DNA of 64,000 bases from Vibrio toranzoniae (GTDB taxonomy: Bacteria > Pseudomonadota > Gammaproteobacteria > Enterobacterales > Vibrionaceae): assembly GCF_024347655.1 (NCBI RefSeq), contig NZ_AP025515.1:1178001-1242000 (forward strand), given 5' to 3'. A program made the position numbers and the translations under genes. Every line of letters starts with the position of its first letter. Position 1 is the stretch's first letter. The notes under the pieces were generated by a model that saw only the letters and a list, made by a program, of their open reading frames with translations, was not told where the DNA came from and did not search any database. Shown in pieces: positions 62,376 to 64,000 of this stretch.

Positions 62376-63578
62376 ATGTCTAATTCGTTTGTTCTGGTTA
62401 TTAACTCGGGTAGTTCATCCCTAAAATTTGCTGTCATTAACTCTGTTTCTGGTGAAGCAGTCTTAAGTGGCTTAGGGGAGTGTTTTGGTCTTGAAGATGC
62501 TCGTATGAGCTGGAAATATCAAGGCGAGAAAACTGAGATTGCCATTCAAGGTGAAGATAACCACCACAAAATTGCCATTGGTAAATTGGTTGGTCTAATG
62601 GAAGAGTTGGGCTTCACTGCTGATATCGTGGCGATTGGTCACCGTATCGTTCACGGTGGTGAGAAGTTCACTCAAACTGTTCGTATTACTGAAGAAGTAA
62701 CGAATGAAATTGAAAGTCTATCAGACCTAGCACCACTTCATAATCCTGCTGGTGCTATTGGCATCCGTGCTGCGATTGAAGCTTTCCCTTCTCTACCTCA
62801 ATTTGCGGTATTTGATACGGCTTTCCACCAAACAATGCCACAACGCGCATTTACTGGTGCAATAGCAAAAGAACTGTACACAGATTTCGGTGTGCGCCGT
62901 TACGGTTTCCACGGTACTAGCCACTACTTCGTTAGCCGTGAAGCTTCAAAAATGCTAAATAAACCAGTTGAAGAATCTAGTTTCATCTCTGTTCACTTAG
63001 GTAACGGCGCATCTGTATGTGCAATCAAAGACGGTAGCAGCGTTGATACTTCTATGGGCTTCACACCACTTTCTGGGCTAATGATGGGCACACGTTGTGG
63101 TGACCTAGACCCAGGTATTATCGAATATCTACTGAAGAAAGGTTGGTCACAAGAACAAGTATTCAACTCTCTAAACAAGGAGTCTGGCTTTCTAGGCGTG
63201 TCTGGCCTAACGAGTGATGCTCGTGGCATTATAGAAGCCATGGAGGAGGGACATGAGGGTGCTAAGCTTGCATTTGAGGTATTTACCTACCGTGTAGCGA
63301 AGTACGTTGCATCTTACCTTGCAGCGCTAGATTCTCTAGACGGCATCATCTTCACAGGCGGCATCGGAGAGAACTCTCTACCAATTCGTCGCGAGATCCT
63401 AAATAACCTTAAGATTCTTGGTTTTATTGAAGACGTTGTGGGTAATGAAGCAGCTCGCTTCGGTTCTGACGGCATCATTGCTAAGTCGGAAATGCTAGGT
63501 GCAGTAGCAATGGTTATTCCTACCAACGAAGAGTTTGTAATAGTATCGCAATCTATGGAGCTGTTAAGGCAGCAATGA
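62376..63578 (+). CDS. ackA: Acetate kinase (second, chromosome II-type copy)
   Basis: This 400-residue ASKHA enzyme interconverts acetyl phosphate and ATP with acetate. Motifs: VINSGSSSLKFAV, GHRIVHGGEKF, FDTAFHQTMP (catalytic Asp), FHGTSHYF, HLGNGASV, DTSMGFTPLSGLMMGTRCGD and FTGGIGENS, with PTNEEF near the end. Vibrios carry two ackA genes; the second sits on the small chromosome. No pta gene follows here, so acetyl phosphate metabolism is only half encoded. ATG 62376. Confidence 0.95.
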   Translation: MSNSFVLVINSGSSSLKFAVINSVSGEAVLSGLGECFGLEDARMSWKYQGEKTEIAIQGEDNHHKIAIGKLVGLMEELGFTADIVAIGHRIVHGGEKFTQTVRITEEVTNEIESLSDLAPLHNPAGAIGIRAAIEAFPSLPQFAVFDTAFHQTMPQRAFTGAIAKELYTDFGVRRYGFHGTSHYFVSREASKMLNKPVEESSFISVHLGNGASVCAIKDGSSVDTSMGFTPLSGLMMGTRCGDLDPGIIEYLLKKGWSQEQVFNSLNKESGFLGVSGLTSDARGIIEAMEEGHEGAKLAFEVFTYRVAKYVASYLAALDSLDGIIFTGGIGENSLPIRREILNNLKILGFIEDVVGNEAARFGSDGIIAKSEMLGAVAMVIPTNEEFVIVSQSMELLRQQ

Positions 63579-63598
63579 TTCACCAATAATTTCTTCAG

Positions 63599-63630
63599 GG
63601 CCGACATTTTGTGTTGGCCTTTTTCTTTTA
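63599..63630 (+). terminator. Terminator after ackA
   Basis: GGCCGACA pairs with TGTTGGCC, followed by a T-rich run; 20 bases past the stop. Confidence 0.85.
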
Positions 63631-63755
63631 TAATCATATGTATAAGTCACATAACTTATCTGGATTTTATATTAAACCTGTTTGGGCAGTATGTTTTGCA
63701 ATAGCCTCCCCTATATGATATCTAGTATGGATTGTATTGCATGAGGTGGTTGGGG

Positions 63756-64000
63756 ATGATTCATCCAAAGGAACAATTGGACGCTTACATCTATTCGCGT
63801 GTGAGTAAAGATGTACAAGTCCAAGGGGACGGTATCCGTCGTCAGATCGATGGGGCTATTCGTTTTGTAGAGAGCAAGAACAAGGAGAATTTACAGAACG
63901 GTTTACCAACTTACGCCATAGCGGACGAATTTATTACTGATAGAGGACTATCAGCATACAAAGGTTTCAATACCGCAGCGAACGGTGGTCTCGGCGCATT
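63756..64000 (+). CDS. Large serine recombinase, N-terminal part (truncated by the window edge)
   Basis: The frame runs to the edge with 81 residues seen. It is the N-terminal resolvase domain of a large serine recombinase: YIYSRVSKD with nucleophile Ser17 and Arg15, IRRQID, and FITDRGLSAYKGFNTAANGG, resembling the LSAFKGKN-type segment of phage-integrase-like relatives. ATG 63756 follows AGG; ATG 63741 is in frame too. Such enzymes integrate and excise prophages and islands, so an element may extend beyond the window. No att core was identified. Confidence 0.8.
   Translation, partial: MIHPKEQLDAYIYSRVSKDVQVQGDGIRRQIDGAIRFVESKNKENLQNGLPTYAIADEFITDRGLSAYKGFNTAANGGLGA

Noticed and set aside
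1..64000. CRISPR arrays, tRNA, rRNA or toxin-antitoxin modules
   Set aside because: No regularly spaced identical repeats, no cloverleaf or rRNA sequence and no recognisable toxin or antitoxin pair were seen on either strand.

Overview
The window looks like a stretch of the smaller chromosome (chromosome II) of a marine Vibrio, most likely of the Splendidus clade. This is inferred from protein resemblance and gene content recalled from other vibrios (hutXZ, a second acetate kinase, DbpA, a CsdA-like helicase next to RNase II, an OmpU-type porin, the scs redox genes). No database search was run. Almost all of it reads as ordinary chromosomal housekeeping and accessory metabolism: genes are dense, short intrinsic terminators of the A-stem-loop-T type are frequent, and I see no rRNA, tRNA or CRISPR array.

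Layout. 1-1.4 kb: end of a heme-utilisation operon (hutW tail, hutX, hutZ). 1.4-7.5 kb: a cobalamin adenosyltransferase-like protein, CheV, PpiC, a cytoplasmic alpha-amylase with MalT-box-like sites upstream, and a dCache chemoreceptor. 7.9-13.6 kb: YjiH-type and YoaK-type membrane proteins, a GFA-family protein, a lone glycogen-binding (CBM48-like) protein and an M23 cell-wall endopeptidase. 13.7-18 kb: a GAF/degenerate-GGDEF/EAL protein, and a LysR regulator divergent from an EmrD-like efflux pump. 18-23 kb: small conserved proteins, a double-domain glutaredoxin, a DMT exporter, a porin and an AstE/AspA-like zinc hydrolase. 23.2-27.3 kb: an scs-type thiol-redox operon, transcribed A-B-D-C. 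28-33 kb: an MscS channel, a RecX-like protein, a 4HB chemoreceptor. 33-45 kb: a PstS-like gene remnant, YdhF and Tas-type aldo/keto reductases, DbpA and RhlE-type helicases, an exonuclease, a PPC-domain protein, an FAD protein, FdxA and a SpoU methyltransferase. 46-56 kb: PepT, a DM13 protein, an MscS-like channel, dCMP deaminase, a two-gene RND efflux pump, a MaoC hydratase, and PstS behind a PHO-box-like site. 56-64 kb: an AraC regulator, RNase II divergent from a CsdA-type cold-shock helicase, acetate kinase and, at the very edge, the start of a large serine recombinase.

How the genes fit together. Several clear modules are visible: heme iron acquisition (hutWXZ), periplasmic disulfide handling (scs), multidrug export (adaptor plus RND permease, which would need a TolC made elsewhere), RNA remodelling and decay (DbpA, RhlE, CsdA, RNase II), osmotic safety valves (two MscS-family channels) and chemotaxis (CheV and two receptors).

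Novelty. I do not see a convincing complete undescribed system. The most interesting items are three small genes under 60 codons with good ribosome-binding sites (18685-18819; 36882-37055 and 45652-45798 on the minus strand), a MITE-like repeat family with near-identical inverted ends (5281-5455, 43942-44103, and a decayed half copy at 62115-62202), a short tandem repeat in front of an MscS gene, and the serine recombinase that may mark an integrated element continuing beyond the right edge.
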